Made by a program: the position numbers and the translations under genes. From Microbacterium luteum (lineage in GTDB: Bacteria; Actinomycetota; Actinomycetes; Actinomycetales; Microbacteriaceae), in NCBI RefSeq assembly GCF_015277875.1, contig NZ_CP063814.1, positions 1,426,001 through 1,490,000 on the forward strand: a stretch of DNA of 64,000 nucleotides, given 5' to 3'. The stretch's first letter is position 1, and every line of letters starts with the position of its first letter. The notes under the pieces are model-generated. The model made no database searches and was not told the DNA's origin. It saw only the letters and a list, made by a program, of their open reading frames with translations. This document shows, one piece after another, positions 53,525 to 62,430 of this stretch.

Positions 53525-55072
53525 ATGACGACGCAGACGATGCCGGTGACCCGCGACGAGGGCACCCGTGTGGGATGGCGCGGGTGGGCGGCTCTGGCCG
53601 TGCTCATGCTTCCTGTGCTGCTCGTGTCGGTCGACAACACCGTGCTGAGCTTCGCCCTGCCGGCGATCGGTCGCGACCTCGAGCCCTCGAGCGCCGAGCA
53701 GCTGTGGATCGTCGACGTCTACCCGCTCGTGCTCGCCGGCCTGCTGGTGACGATGGGCACGATGGGGGACCGGTTCGGTCGTCGACGGATGCTCCTGATC
53801 GGCGCGACCGGGTTCGCGGCCATCTCGGCGCTGGCGGCCTTCGCGCCCACGGCGGAGCTGCTGATCGTTGCGCGTGCCGCGATGGGATTCTTCGGTGCCA
53901 TGCTCATGCCCTCGACGCTTTCTCTGCTGCGCAGCATCTTCACCGATCGCGACCAGCGGCGTCTCGCGATCGCGGTGTGGGCGTCGATGTTCTCCGCCGG
54001 TGCCGCCCTCGGCCCCATCGTCGGCGGCATCCTGCTGGAGCACTTCGGGTGGGGTTCGGTGTTCCTCCTGGCGATCCCGGTGCTCATCCCCCTGCTCGCG
54101 CTCGCGCCGTTCCTCGTCCCCGAGAGCCGTGACCCGCATCCCGGTCGCATCGACCCGATCAGCATCGCCCTGTCGATGGCGACGATGGTCCCGATCGTGT
54201 TCGCCATCAAGGAACTCGCGGTGCACGGCGTCGGGAGCGCTGCGTGGGCCTTCGCCGCGGCCGGTGCGGTCTTCGGCGTGCTGTTCGTGCGTCGTCAGCT
54301 GCGGATGCGGACGCCGATGCTCGACATGCGCCTGTTCCACGAGGGCACCTTCACGGGTGCGCTGCTCGTGAACCTCCTGTCGGTGGTCGGTCTGGTCGGC
54401 TTCCTCTTCTTCGTCGCCCAGCACCTGCAGCTGGTGCTGGGACTGTCGCCCCTCGAGGCCGGCATGGCTCTCGTGCCGGGACTCGCCGCGATGATCGTCG
54501 CCGGGTTTCTCGTCGTCCCCCTCGGCCGCCGCGTTGCGCCCCGAATGCTGGTGCCGGTCGCCCTGGCGTTCTCCGTGCTCGGCTACGTCATGGTGGGCGT
54601 CTCCGGGGCCGATGCGTCGCCTGCCACCCTCGTCGTCGCGTTCGTCTCGCTCGGGATCGGGATCGGTGCCGCCGAGACGGTCTCGAACGAGCTCATCCTC
54701 GCGAGCGCCCCGCCGGCCAAGGCCGGGGCCGCGAGCGCGGTCTCCGAGACCGCCTACGAGCTCGGCGCGGTGCTGGGAACGGCGGTGCTCGGCGGCGTCG
54801 TCACGGCGCTCTACCGAAGCAACCTGGCGCTGCCGGCGGCGCTGCCGGCCGATGTGCGGGAACCGGCCCGCGAGACGCTCGCCGGTGCGATGGTCGAGGC
54901 CGACCTCCTCGGCGGCGCCCTCGGGGCCGCGCTGCGGGATGCCGCCGCGAGCGCCTTCGGAGCGGGTGTCGGCGTCACCGCCGCGATGGGGGCCGCTCTC
55001 GTGGTCGTCGCGGCGGTCATCGCCGCCGCTACCCTGGGAGGGTCCCGCGCCCCGTCCCGCATCGAGCACTGA
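53525..55072 (+). CDS. MFS drug-efflux transporter, DHA2 (14-helix) type
   Basis: It has 515 residues. Motifs include [18 protein letters not shown] in helix 1 (DHA2 signature), [13 protein letters not shown] (motif A), [20 protein letters not shown] and a motif-C-like [19 protein letters not shown]. It resembles SmvA/QacA pumps that expel lipophilic cations using the proton gradient. Regulated by the divergent TetR gene. AAAGGATG lies just upstream of the ATG. Confidence 0.92.
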   Translation: MTTQTMPVTRDEGTRVGWRGWAALAVLMLPVLLVSVDNTVLSFALPAIGRDLEPSSAEQLWIVDVYPLVLAGLLVTMGTMGDRFGRRRMLLIGATGFAAISALAAFAPTAELLIVARAAMGFFGAMLMPSTLSLLRSIFTDRDQRRLAIAVWASMFSAGAALGPIVGGILLEHFGWGSVFLLAIPVLIPLLALAPFLVPESRDPHPGRIDPISIALSMATMVPIVFAIKELAVHGVGSAAWAFAAAGAVFGVLFVRRQLRMRTPMLDMRLFHEGTFTGALLVNLLSVVGLVGFLFFVAQHLQLVLGLSPLEAGMALVPGLAAMIVAGFLVVPLGRRVAPRMLVPVALAFSVLGYVMVGVSGADASPATLVVAFVSLGIGIGAAETVSNELILASAPPAKAGAASAVSETAYELGAVLGTAVLGGVVTALYRSNLALPAALPADVREPARETLAGAMVEADLLGGALGAALRDAAASAFGAGVGVTAAMGAALVVVAAVIAAATLGGSRAPSRIEH

Positions 55073-55128
55073 CGGGGCCGCAGCCCGCTCCGCTCGGCGT
55101 CCGCCGGGCCCTGCACCCTAGGAGAGCG

Positions 55129-56181
55129 ATGTCGCGCGTCATCAAGCTCGCCGTCATCCCCGGTGACGGCATCGGTCCGGAAGTCGTCGCCGAAGCGGAG
55201 AAGGTGCTCGCCGCCGTCACCGCGGGAGGGGAGACGCGCTTCGACGCCACGCACTTCTCGCTCGGGGCGGCGCGCTACCTGGAGACCGGCGACACGCTCA
55301 CCGACGAGGACCTCGCCGCGATCGCGACGCACGACGCGATCCTGCTGGGTGCCGTCGGCGGCGTGCCAGGCGACCCTCGCCTGGCCGGCGCCAACATCGA
55401 GCGCGGCCTGTTGCTGAAGCTCCGGTTCGAGCTGGACCACTACGTGAACCTGCGGCCGTCGAAGCTCCATCCCGGTTCGACCAGCCCGCTGGCGAACCCG
55501 GGCGCGATCGACTTCGTCGTCGTGCGCGAGGGCACCGAGGGACCCTACGTGGGCAACGGCGGCGCGATCCGCAAGGGCACCCCCGCCGAGGTCGCCAACG
55601 AAGTGTCGGTGAACACCGCTTTCGGAATCGAGCGCGTCGTGCGCTACGCCTTCGCCCTCGCCCAGGTGCGACGGCGTGCCCTGACCCTGGTGCACAAGAC
55701 GAACGTGCTCGTGCACGCCGGATCGATCTGGAAGCGCCTGGTCGACGCGGTGGGTGAGGAATACCCCGACGTGGCCGTAGACTATCTCCACGTCGACGCG
55801 GCCACGATCTTCCTCGTGACCGACCCCAGCCGCTTCGATGTGATCGTCACCGACAACCTCTTCGGCGACATCCTCACCGACCTGGCCGGCGCCGTCACCG
55901 GTGGCATCGGCCTCGCCGCCTCGGGCAACATCAACCCCGACGGCGCCTTCCCGTCGATGTTCGAGCCCGTACACGGATCGGCGCCCGACATCGCGGGGCA
56001 GCAGAAGGCCGACCCGTCGGCAGCGATCATCTCCGTCGCCCTCATGCTCGACCACCTCGGGCTGACCGACGAATCGGCCCGCATCACCCGTGCGGTCGAG
56101 GAGGACGTCGCCGCCCGCGACGGCTCGCCCCGTACCACCGCTCAGATCGGCGACGCGATCGCCGCGCGGGTGCAGGCGTAA
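55129..56181 (+). CDS. leuB: 3-isopropylmalate dehydrogenase
   Basis: It has 350 residues from ATG 55129 (AGGAGAG 4 nt upstream). Family features are [45 protein letters not shown] and [20 protein letters not shown]. It oxidises and decarboxylates 3-isopropylmalate in leucine synthesis with NAD. It has the short-type actinobacterial length. Leads the leuB-ilvE pair. Confidence 0.95.
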   Translation: MSRVIKLAVIPGDGIGPEVVAEAEKVLAAVTAGGETRFDATHFSLGAARYLETGDTLTDEDLAAIATHDAILLGAVGGVPGDPRLAGANIERGLLLKLRFELDHYVNLRPSKLHPGSTSPLANPGAIDFVVVREGTEGPYVGNGGAIRKGTPAEVANEVSVNTAFGIERVVRYAFALAQVRRRALTLVHKTNVLVHAGSIWKRLVDAVGEEYPDVAVDYLHVDAATIFLVTDPSRFDVIVTDNLFGDILTDLAGAVTGGIGLAASGNINPDGAFPSMFEPVHGSAPDIAGQQKADPSAAIISVALMLDHLGLTDESARITRAVEEDVAARDGSPRTTAQIGDAIAARVQA

Positions 56182-56226
56182 CCTTTGACCAGGCGCATCC
56201 AGCGCCTTGAACCGCCAGGACGTGAC

Positions 56227-57333
56227 ATGACCCTCATCGACTCCGACATCGACGCCGACCTCGAGCCGCTCGAGTTCGTCGTCTCCCGCAATCTCAACGG
56301 CGCCTCCGCACAGCGCCGCGCGGAGATCCTCGCCGAGCCGGGGTTCGGCACGCACTTCACCGATCACATGGTCGACGTGTGCTGGTCGGTCAGGGGTGGA
56401 TGGCACCGGCCCCGCGTGCAGCCTTACGGACCCTTGTCGCTGGACCCCGCGGCCGCGGTGCTGCACTACGGCCAGGAGATCTTCGAGGGCATCAAGGCCT
56501 ACCGCCACGCGGACGGGTCGGTGCACACGTTCCGGCCCGACCAGAACGGCCGTCGACTGCAGCGAAGCGCCCGGCGTCTGGCGCTTCCGGAGCTCCCCGT
56601 GCCCTACTTCGTGCAGTCGCTCGCCGAGCTGGTGCGCGCCGACCTCGACTGGGTGCCGTCCGGTGCCGACCAGAGCCTCTACCTGCGCCCCTTCATGTTC
56701 GCGAAGGAGGCCTTCCTCGGTGTGCGTCCGGCTCACAAGGTCGGCTACTACGTGATCGCGAGCCCCGCCGCTGCCTACTTCAAGGGCGGGGTGCAGCCGG
56801 TGTCGATCTGGCTCAGCGACAACTACGCTCGCGCGGGCAAGGGCGGCACGGGTGCGGCCAAGACCGGCGGCAACTACGCCGCGAGCCTGCTGCCGCAGTC
56901 CGAAGCCTACGAGCAGGGGTGCGACCAGGTGGTCTTCCTCGACTCCGACGGGAACGTCGAGGAACTCGGCGGGATGAACGTCGTGTTCGTGCGCAAGGAC
57001 GGCACGCTGGTCACGCCGGAATCGCCCAGCATCCTCGACGGCATCACCCGCAACTCCATCCTGCAGCTCGCGCGGGACCGCGGGCACAAGGTCGAGGCGC
57101 GCCCGGTGACCCTCGCCGAATGGCGAGACGGCGTGGCTTCGGGCGACATCGTCGAGGTCTTCGCGTGCGGCACCGCCGCTGTCGTGACGCCCATCGGCAC
57201 GCTCAAGGGCGCCGACTTCGAAGACCAGCAGCCGCTGGGCGAGCTGGCGCTGTCGCTGCGCGAGGAGCTCACCGACATCCAATACGGTCGCCGTGACGAC
57301 ACGCACGGCTGGCTCTATCGACTGGATGCCTGA
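56227..57333 (+). CDS. ilvE: branched-chain amino acid aminotransferase
   Basis: It has 368 residues from ATG 56227, a fold-type IV PLP enzyme. GQEIFEGIKAYRHADG, RSARRLALPELP, the PLP-Lys in GAAKTGGNYAASLLP and EELGGMNVVFV are all family signatures. It makes the final transamination of Leu, Ile and Val. It lies 45 nt after leuB, likely one transcript. Confidence 0.95.
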   Translation: MTLIDSDIDADLEPLEFVVSRNLNGASAQRRAEILAEPGFGTHFTDHMVDVCWSVRGGWHRPRVQPYGPLSLDPAAAVLHYGQEIFEGIKAYRHADGSVHTFRPDQNGRRLQRSARRLALPELPVPYFVQSLAELVRADLDWVPSGADQSLYLRPFMFAKEAFLGVRPAHKVGYYVIASPAAAYFKGGVQPVSIWLSDNYARAGKGGTGAAKTGGNYAASLLPQSEAYEQGCDQVVFLDSDGNVEELGGMNVVFVRKDGTLVTPESPSILDGITRNSILQLARDRGHKVEARPVTLAEWRDGVASGDIVEVFACGTAAVVTPIGTLKGADFEDQQPLGELALSLREELTDIQYGRRDDTHGWLYRLDA

Positions 57334-57348
57334 AGCCGCCGTGCCTCG

Positions 57349-57354
57349 TAGGGT
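57349..57354 (+). promoter_or_regulatory. -10 box TAGGGT, leaderless start at 57361
   Basis: The box is 6 nt before GTG 57361. Confidence 0.45.
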
Positions 57355-57360
57355 GGACGC

Positions 57361-58128
57361 GTGAGGATCGCCCGCTTCAGCCATCAGGACGCCATCAAGT
57401 ACGGCATCGTCGACGAGCGCGAGCTCGTCGTCCTCGCCGGAGACCCCATGTTCGCCGGGTACGACACCACCGGCGAGCGGGTGCCCCTCGGCGACGTGGC
57501 TTTGCTCGCGCCGGTGATCCCGCGGTCGAAGGTGATCGCCGTGGGTCGCAATTATCGCGACCACGCAGCGGAGTTCGACAACGACGTGCCGGGCGAGCCG
57601 ATGCTGTTCTTCAAGCCCAACACCTCGGTCATCGGCCCCGACGATGCGATCGTGCTGCCGCCGCAGTCCGAACGCATCGACGTCGAAGGGGAGCTGGCGG
57701 TCGTCATGGGGCGCATCGCCAAGAACGTCGCCGCCGAGAACGCCCTCGACTACGTCTTCGGCTACACCAACGCCAATGACGTCACCGCGCGCGACCTGCA
57801 GCGCCGCGACGGCCAGTGGGCGCGAGCGAAGGGGTTCGACACCTTCTGCCCGCTCGGCCCGATCGTGGAGACCGAGTTCGACCCTGCCGGCGACGCCGTG
57901 CTCACCACACGCGTCGACGGAGAGGTGCGCCAGGAGGCGCCGCTGACCGATATGGTGCACGGCGTCGCCGAGGTGATCGCCTACGCTTCAGCGGCGTTCA
58001 CCCTGCTGCCGGGCGACGTCATCCTCACCGGAACGCCCGCCGGCGTCGGCCCCATCCGCTCGGGACAGGCGGTGGAGGTCGAGATCACCGGGCTGGGGAT
58101 CCTGCGGAACCCCGCCCGTGGCGCCTGA
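57361..58128 (+). CDS. fumarylacetoacetate hydrolase-family protein
   Basis: It has 255 residues. The FAH core shows VIAVGRNYRDHAAEFDNDVP, FFKPNTSVIGPDDAIVLPP, the metal-site IDVEGELAVVMG and GYTNANDVTARDLQRRDGQW. The short length matches FAHD1-like acylpyruvases/oxaloacetate decarboxylases or homoprotocatechuate-type isomerases; which one is unclear. In actinobacteria a FAH gene directly before gltX is a common arrangement. It overlaps the MFS gene by 11 nt. Confidence 0.88.
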   Translation: MRIARFSHQDAIKYGIVDERELVVLAGDPMFAGYDTTGERVPLGDVALLAPVIPRSKVIAVGRNYRDHAAEFDNDVPGEPMLFFKPNTSVIGPDDAIVLPPQSERIDVEGELAVVMGRIAKNVAAENALDYVFGYTNANDVTARDLQRRDGQWARAKGFDTFCPLGPIVETEFDPAGDAVLTTRVDGEVRQEAPLTDMVHGVAEVIAYASAAFTLLPGDVILTGTPAGVGPIRSGQAVEVEITGLGILRNPARGA

Positions 58129-59377
58129 AACCTCGACGCATCCGCAGGACGACCTGCGCCGCCTGCAGCGACGCACGGTCGCCGTGCTGTCGCTGGGTCA
58201 GATCCTCGGTGGCGTGGCGTTCGGCGCGACGATCTCGCTCGGCGCGGTCCTCGCCGCCGAGATCAGCGGCGACGAGGCGTTCTCCGGACTCGCGACGGCG
58301 GCCGTCACTCTCGGCACGGCCGCGTTCGCGGCTCCGCTTGCGGCCTTCGCGCGGCGACGCGGGCGTCGACCCGCGCTGACGACGGGGATGGCGGTGGCCC
58401 TCGCCGGCGTCGCGCTGGTCGTCGTCGGAGCCGCCGCGTCGCTGTTCCCCCTCCTGCTGTTCGCGTTCGCGCTCATCGGAGCCGGCCAGGCGTCGAACCT
58501 GCAGTCGCGTTTCGCGGCGACCGACCTCGCGACCGCCGCATCCCGCGGTCGTGATCTGTCGATCGTCGTGTGGGCGACGACCATCGGCGCGGTCCTCGGC
58601 CCCAACCTCGTCGGTCCGGGTGAGGCGCTGGGAGCGCTCATGGGCATGCCGGCTCTGACCGGCCCGTACCTGTTCACCGTCGCCGGTCAGGGGCTGGCGA
58701 TTCTGCTCTACCTGGCTGCGCTGCGGCCCGACCCGCTCCTGACCGCGCAGGCCGCCGTTGCCGCGGATCGATCCGGTGCGACGCGACCGATCGCCGGAAC
58801 GGACAGGCCGTGTGTGGCGCGATACGCGATCGTCGTCGTCGCTGCGGCGCACGGTGTGATGGTGTCGGTGATGGCCATGACACCCGTGCATCTGCTGCAC
58901 CACGGCGCCACCCTCACCATCATCGGCGTCACGATCAGCCTGCACATCGCCGGGATGTACGCCCTCGCGCCCGTGTTCGGCATCCTCGCCGACCGATGGG
59001 GGCGCATGCCGACGATCCTGCTCGGTCAGGCTCTGCTGGCGGCGTCGCTCGTCCTGGCCTTCCTCGGACAGGACTCCACGGTCGCCGTGACGGTCGCGCT
59101 CGTGCTCCTCGGCCTCGGCTGGAGTGCCGCGACCGTCGCTGGAGCGGCGCTGCTGACGGAAGCGAGCGATGAAGTCCGGCGCACGCGACGTCAGGGGCTG
59201 AGCGACACGGTCATGAGTCTCGTCGGCGCCGGGGGCGCGATCGCCGCCGGTGTGATCCTCGGCTGGATCGGCTACGGCGGACTCGCCCTCGTCGTGGGCG
59301 TCGGGGTGCTGGCCGCCGTGGCGCTCGCGCCGACGGTGCGATCCTCGGTGCCACAGTCGGAGGCGACGCCGACCTAG
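58118..59377 (+). CDS. MFS transporter, 12-helix type
   Basis: It has 419 residues from GTG 58118. Twelve hydrophobic helices; motif A-like [13 protein letters not shown] between helices 2 and 3 and again [16 protein letters not shown] in the second half. The substrate cannot be inferred. It is translationally coupled to the FAH gene and ends 10 nt before gltX. Confidence 0.87.
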   Translation: MAPETSTHPQDDLRRLQRRTVAVLSLGQILGGVAFGATISLGAVLAAEISGDEAFSGLATAAVTLGTAAFAAPLAAFARRRGRRPALTTGMAVALAGVALVVVGAAASLFPLLLFAFALIGAGQASNLQSRFAATDLATAASRGRDLSIVVWATTIGAVLGPNLVGPGEALGALMGMPALTGPYLFTVAGQGLAILLYLAALRPDPLLTAQAAVAADRSGATRPIAGTDRPCVARYAIVVVAAAHGVMVSVMAMTPVHLLHHGATLTIIGVTISLHIAGMYALAPVFGILADRWGRMPTILLGQALLAASLVLAFLGQDSTVAVTVALVLLGLGWSAATVAGAALLTEASDEVRRTRRQGLSDTVMSLVGAGGAIAAGVILGWIGYGGLALVVGVGVLAAVALAPTVRSSVPQSEATPT

Positions 59378-59380
59378 ACT
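59375..59380 (+). promoter_or_regulatory. -10 box TAGACT, leaderless start of gltX
   Basis: The box begins inside the last codon of the MFS gene and lies 7 nt before ATG 59388. A GGAGG in the gap is only 2 nt from the start, too near to act as a good ribosome-binding site. Confidence 0.5.
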
Positions 59381-59387
59381 GGAGGCG

Positions 59388-60896
59388 ATGGCTTCCGTTG
59401 ACCCCCGCACCACCACCGCAGCCGGCTCCGACATCCGGGTGCGCTTCTGCCCTTCGCCCACCGGGCTTCCCCACGTCGGGCTCGTGCGCACCGCCCTGTT
59501 CAACTGGGCCTACGCGCGCCACAACGGCGGCAAGATGATCTTCCGCATCGAAGACACCGACGCCGCGCGGGACAGCGAGGAGAGCTATCAGCAGCTGCTC
59601 GACGCACTGCGCTGGCTCCGTATCGACTGGGACGAGGGCGTCGAGGTCGGCGGGCCGCACGCTCCGTATCGGCAGTCGCAGCGTCACGGGCTCTACCGCG
59701 AGGTCCTCGACAAGCTGCTCGCCGCGGGAGTCGTCTACGAGAGCTACTCCACCGCAGCGGAGATCGACGCGCGCAACGAGGCCAACGGCCGGGCCAAGCA
59801 GCTGGGCTACGACAACTTCGACCGCGACCTCACCGACGAGCAGAAGGCGGCTTTCCGGGCGGAGGGCCGCGAGCCGGCCTACCGCCTGCGTGTTCCGGAC
59901 GAAGACCTCACGTACGTCGACCTCATCCGCGGCGAGGTCACATTCCCCGCTGGCTCGTTCCCCGACTTCGTGATCGTGCGCGCCGGGGGAGTGCCGCTCT
60001 ACACGTTCGTGAACCCCGTCGACGATGCGCTCATGGGGATCACGCACGTGCTGCGCGGTGAGGACCTCATGCCCTCCACCGCGCGCCAGCTCTCGCTGTA
60101 TCGTGCTCTCGTCGATGCCGGAGTCACGGATGTCATCCCGCGCTTCGGCCACATGCCTCTCGTGCTGGGGGAGGGCACGAAGAAGCTCTCCAAGCGCGAC
60201 CCGCGCGCGGACCTGTTCCTCCAGCGCGAGAAGGGCTTCACGCACGAAGGCCTCTTGAACTACCTCGCGCTCCTCGGCTGGTCGATCGCTCCGGATCGGG
60301 ACGTCTTCACACTCGAGGAGCTGGTCGAGGCCTTCGACATCGCCGACGTCAACCCGAATCCGGCGCGCTTCGACCAGAAGAAGGCGGAGGCGATCAACGG
60401 CGATCACATCCGCATGCTCCAGCCGGCCGACTTCGCCGCGCGGATCGTGCCCTACCTCGTCGCCCGAGGGCTGGTCTCGAACCCGCCGACCGACGAGCAG
60501 CATCGTCTGATCGCCGCGGCCGCCCCGCTCGTCCAGGAGCGCATGCCGCTCCTCGGCGACGCACCCGACCTTCTCGGCTTCCTCTTCGTCGACGAGGTCG
60601 ACTATCAGGAGGATGCGCTGTCGGGCCTCCCCGACAACGCCGACGAGGTCGTCGTCGCGTCCGTGGGTGCGCTCGAGATCATCCCCGGGGGCGAATTCAC
60701 GGCGGCCGCGGTGCAGGATGCGCTGGCGGGCGCGCTCGTGGAGGGACTCGGGCTGAAGCCGCGCGTGGCCTACGGGCCGCTCCGTGTCGCGGTCAGCGGA
60801 CGCAAGGTGTCGCCGCCGCTGTTCGAGTCGATGGAGCTCCTCGGCAAGGCCGAGACCCTGCGGCGGCTCGACGCCCTCGTGCGGCATCGTCGCTGA
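59388..60896 (+). CDS. gltX: glutamyl-tRNA synthetase
   Basis: It has 502 residues of a class I synthetase: the HIGH box appears as [31 protein letters not shown] follows, and the KMSKS loop is [12 protein letters not shown]. It charges tRNA-Glu, and in bacteria without GlnRS also tRNA-Gln, which GatCAB then amidates. Genes for tRNA-Gln and tRNA-Glu follow within 1.4 kb. Confidence 0.96.
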   Translation: MASVDPRTTTAAGSDIRVRFCPSPTGLPHVGLVRTALFNWAYARHNGGKMIFRIEDTDAARDSEESYQQLLDALRWLRIDWDEGVEVGGPHAPYRQSQRHGLYREVLDKLLAAGVVYESYSTAAEIDARNEANGRAKQLGYDNFDRDLTDEQKAAFRAEGREPAYRLRVPDEDLTYVDLIRGEVTFPAGSFPDFVIVRAGGVPLYTFVNPVDDALMGITHVLRGEDLMPSTARQLSLYRALVDAGVTDVIPRFGHMPLVLGEGTKKLSKRDPRADLFLQREKGFTHEGLLNYLALLGWSIAPDRDVFTLEELVEAFDIADVNPNPARFDQKKAEAINGDHIRMLQPADFAARIVPYLVARGLVSNPPTDEQHRLIAAAAPLVQERMPLLGDAPDLLGFLFVDEVDYQEDALSGLPDNADEVVVASVGALEIIPGGEFTAAAVQDALAGALVEGLGLKPRVAYGPLRVAVSGRKVSPPLFESMELLGKAETLRRLDALVRHRR

Positions 60897-60966
60897 TCGC
60901 CTCGGTTTGTCTCGGGACCGTCGGTCGTCTAGACTCGATCTTCGGCACGACCCCGGTCGAGACCGG

Positions 60967-61038
60967 TGGGGTATGGTGTAATTGGCAACACGGCTGATTC
61001 TGGTTCAGTTGTTCTTGGTTCGAGTCCAGGTACCCCAG
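60967..61038 (+). tRNA. tRNA-Gln (anticodon CTG)
   Basis: The acceptor TGGGGTA pairs with TACCCCA; anticodon stem GCTGA/TCAGT holds TTCTGGT; T-loop TTGGTTCGAGTCC. CCA is not encoded. A TAGACT promoter box lies about 36 nt upstream. Confidence 0.95.
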
Positions 61039-61041
61039 CAA

Positions 61042-61082
61042 CGTGAAAAACCCCCGCTCAGCGGGGGTTTTTGCGTTTCACG
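61042..61082. terminator. strong terminator after tRNA-Gln
   Basis: AAAAACCCCCGC-TCA-GCGGGGGTTTTT with a T run, enclosed by a second outer repeat CGTGAAA/TTTCACG. Confidence 0.92.
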
Positions 61083-61112
61083 AGAGCCTCTCGCCACCCG
61101 GCTGGCAGCCTC

Positions 61113-61442
61113 TCAGTCCGCGCGGTCGTCGCCGTCCAGATAGAACCCGCGTCCACCTTCCCGTACGAATCTCGAGCGCTCGTGGAGAACGGCGATCCCC
61201 TCGTCGGTGAGGTAACTGGCACGGAATTCCACCAGGCCGGTGTCGTCATCCTCCCCGCCGGCCACCACGTCGACGATCTGAAGGCCCCGCCATCGCGGAT
61301 TGCCCGTCAGGTCGAGCTGGGCCGGTCGGGTGTCCGGATGCCACGTGCGCATCAACCAGGCGGCGTCCGCCCTCCGGAACGCGTCGAAGCGCGACCGCAT
61401 CAACGCCTCCGCTGTGATCGGCTCCCGCGCGTCGTCGGTCAT
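61113..61442 (-). CDS. YchJ-like (UPF0225) domain protein
   Basis: It has 109 residues from ATG 61442. PITAEALMRSRFDAFRRADAAWLMRTWHPDTRP and VEFRASYLTDEGIAVLHERSRFVREGGRGFYLDG match the NTF2-like middle domain of E. coli YchJ, but the SEC-C zinc ends of YchJ are absent. Role unknown. It may share a transcript with the MBL-fold gene 30 nt upstream. Confidence 0.8.
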   Translation of the reverse strand: MTDDAREPITAEALMRSRFDAFRRADAAWLMRTWHPDTRPAQLDLTGNPRWRGLQIVDVVAGGEDDDTGLVEFRASYLTDEGIAVLHERSRFVREGGRGFYLDGDDRAD

Positions 61443-61472
61443 CCGGTCCGTTCCCACCGCGTCCGCCTCGCG

Positions 61473-62108
61473 TCACACGTCGACGGATTCACCGGGATCG
61501 AGCTCGAAGAACTCGCCGCCGTTCTGCTCGACCGCCCACGTCAAGCGCGCCCGCCCCATCTGCCGGCCCGCCACCGAGAGCGTCATGTCATGCGTGCCGA
61601 ACGCACTTCGCGGCGCGACCGCGAGCACGAAGTCCATCGCCTCGCCGATCTTCAGCCACGGTGCGCCGACGCGTGCGGCCAGCAGCTTCACGGGGACCTC
61701 GGGTGCCGTATAGGAGTCACCCGGATAGTAGACCGTGTCGTTGACCAGCACGCCCACGTTGTCGATCACCGGGATCGACTCGTGGATGACGGCGTGACGG
61801 CCGCCGAAGAACTGCAGCCGGAACGGCTCGACGCTGAGCGCATCGCCCGGCGCGACCATGGTGATGTCGTACTCGGCTGCGGCGTCGGCGACCCCCTGCG
61901 GCCCGAAGAGGGGAGTGCCGGGGAACGCCTTCAGGATGCGGTCGAGATGCTGCGGCGTCCAGTGGTCGGGGTGCTCGTGAGTGATGACCACGCCGACGAC
62001 GTCTTCGAGATCGGGGAGGGGAGAGGTGAAGGAGCCCGGGTCGATGATGAGCGTCTTGCCGGACTCGCGGAGCGTGAGGGTGGCGTGCTCGAACTTGGTC
62101 ACTCGCAT
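61473..62108 (-). CDS. metallo-beta-lactamase-fold hydrolase
   Basis: It has 211 residues from ATG 62108. Metal ligands are ITHEHPDHW (HxHxDH), His in FFGGRHAVIH, Asp in YYPGDSYT and the late His in AFGTHDMTL. It is of the UlaG-like/L-ascorbate-lactonase branch by length and wording. It hydrolyses an unknown ester or lactone. Confidence 0.87.
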   Translation of the reverse strand: MRVTKFEHATLTLRESGKTLIIDPGSFTSPLPDLEDVVGVVITHEHPDHWTPQHLDRILKAFPGTPLFGPQGVADAAAEYDITMVAPGDALSVEPFRLQFFGGRHAVIHESIPVIDNVGVLVNDTVYYPGDSYTAPEVPVKLLAARVGAPWLKIGEAMDFVLAVAPRSAFGTHDMTLSVAGRQMGRARLTWAVEQNGGEFFELDPGESVDV

Positions 62109-62214
62109 GGGTCGAGTCAACTCCCGCAAGGGCTGTCGGGCAAGCGCCGATCGGCATGCCTGCATCGATTTGGAGGCATGGCGAAGCCGTGCCATAATCG
62201 AACGGTTGCCTTCC

Positions 62215-62287
62215 GGCCCCATCGTATAGCGGCCTAGTACGCCGCCCTCTCACGGCGGTAACGCGGGTTCGAATCCCGCTGGGGTCA
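62215..62287 (+). tRNA. tRNA-Glu (anticodon CTC)
   Basis: The acceptor GGCCCCA pairs with TGGGGTC (one G-U); anticodon stem CCGCC/GGCGG holds CTCTCAC with CTC; T-arm GCGGGTTCGAATCCCGC. CCA is not encoded. Confidence 0.95.
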
Positions 62288-62315
62288 CACGTGTTGACAC
62301 ACCTTATCCGGCAAC

Positions 62316-62355
62316 AACGAAGAACTCCCCGGCTTGCGCCGGGGAGTTCTTCGTT
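62316..62355. terminator. terminator hairpin after tRNA-Glu
   Basis: AACGAAGAACTCCCCGGC, loop TTGC and the exact complement give an 18-bp perfect stem, also usable by the convergent gene to the right. Confidence 0.9.
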
Positions 62356-62430
62356 TCCCCCCTCATCGCAGCGGCACCGAGGCGGGTGAGCCGGCCCCAG
62401 TCCCGGCTCACCCGCCTCGACGCGCCGTCG

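Noticed and set aside
54811..57960. A 1049-codon open frame on the minus strand
   Set aside because: It lies antisense to the MFS pump, leuB, ilvE and the FAH gene, which have full family motifs. High-GC coding DNA routinely leaves such antisense frames open; its translation is an Arg/Val/Gly-rich string with no domains.
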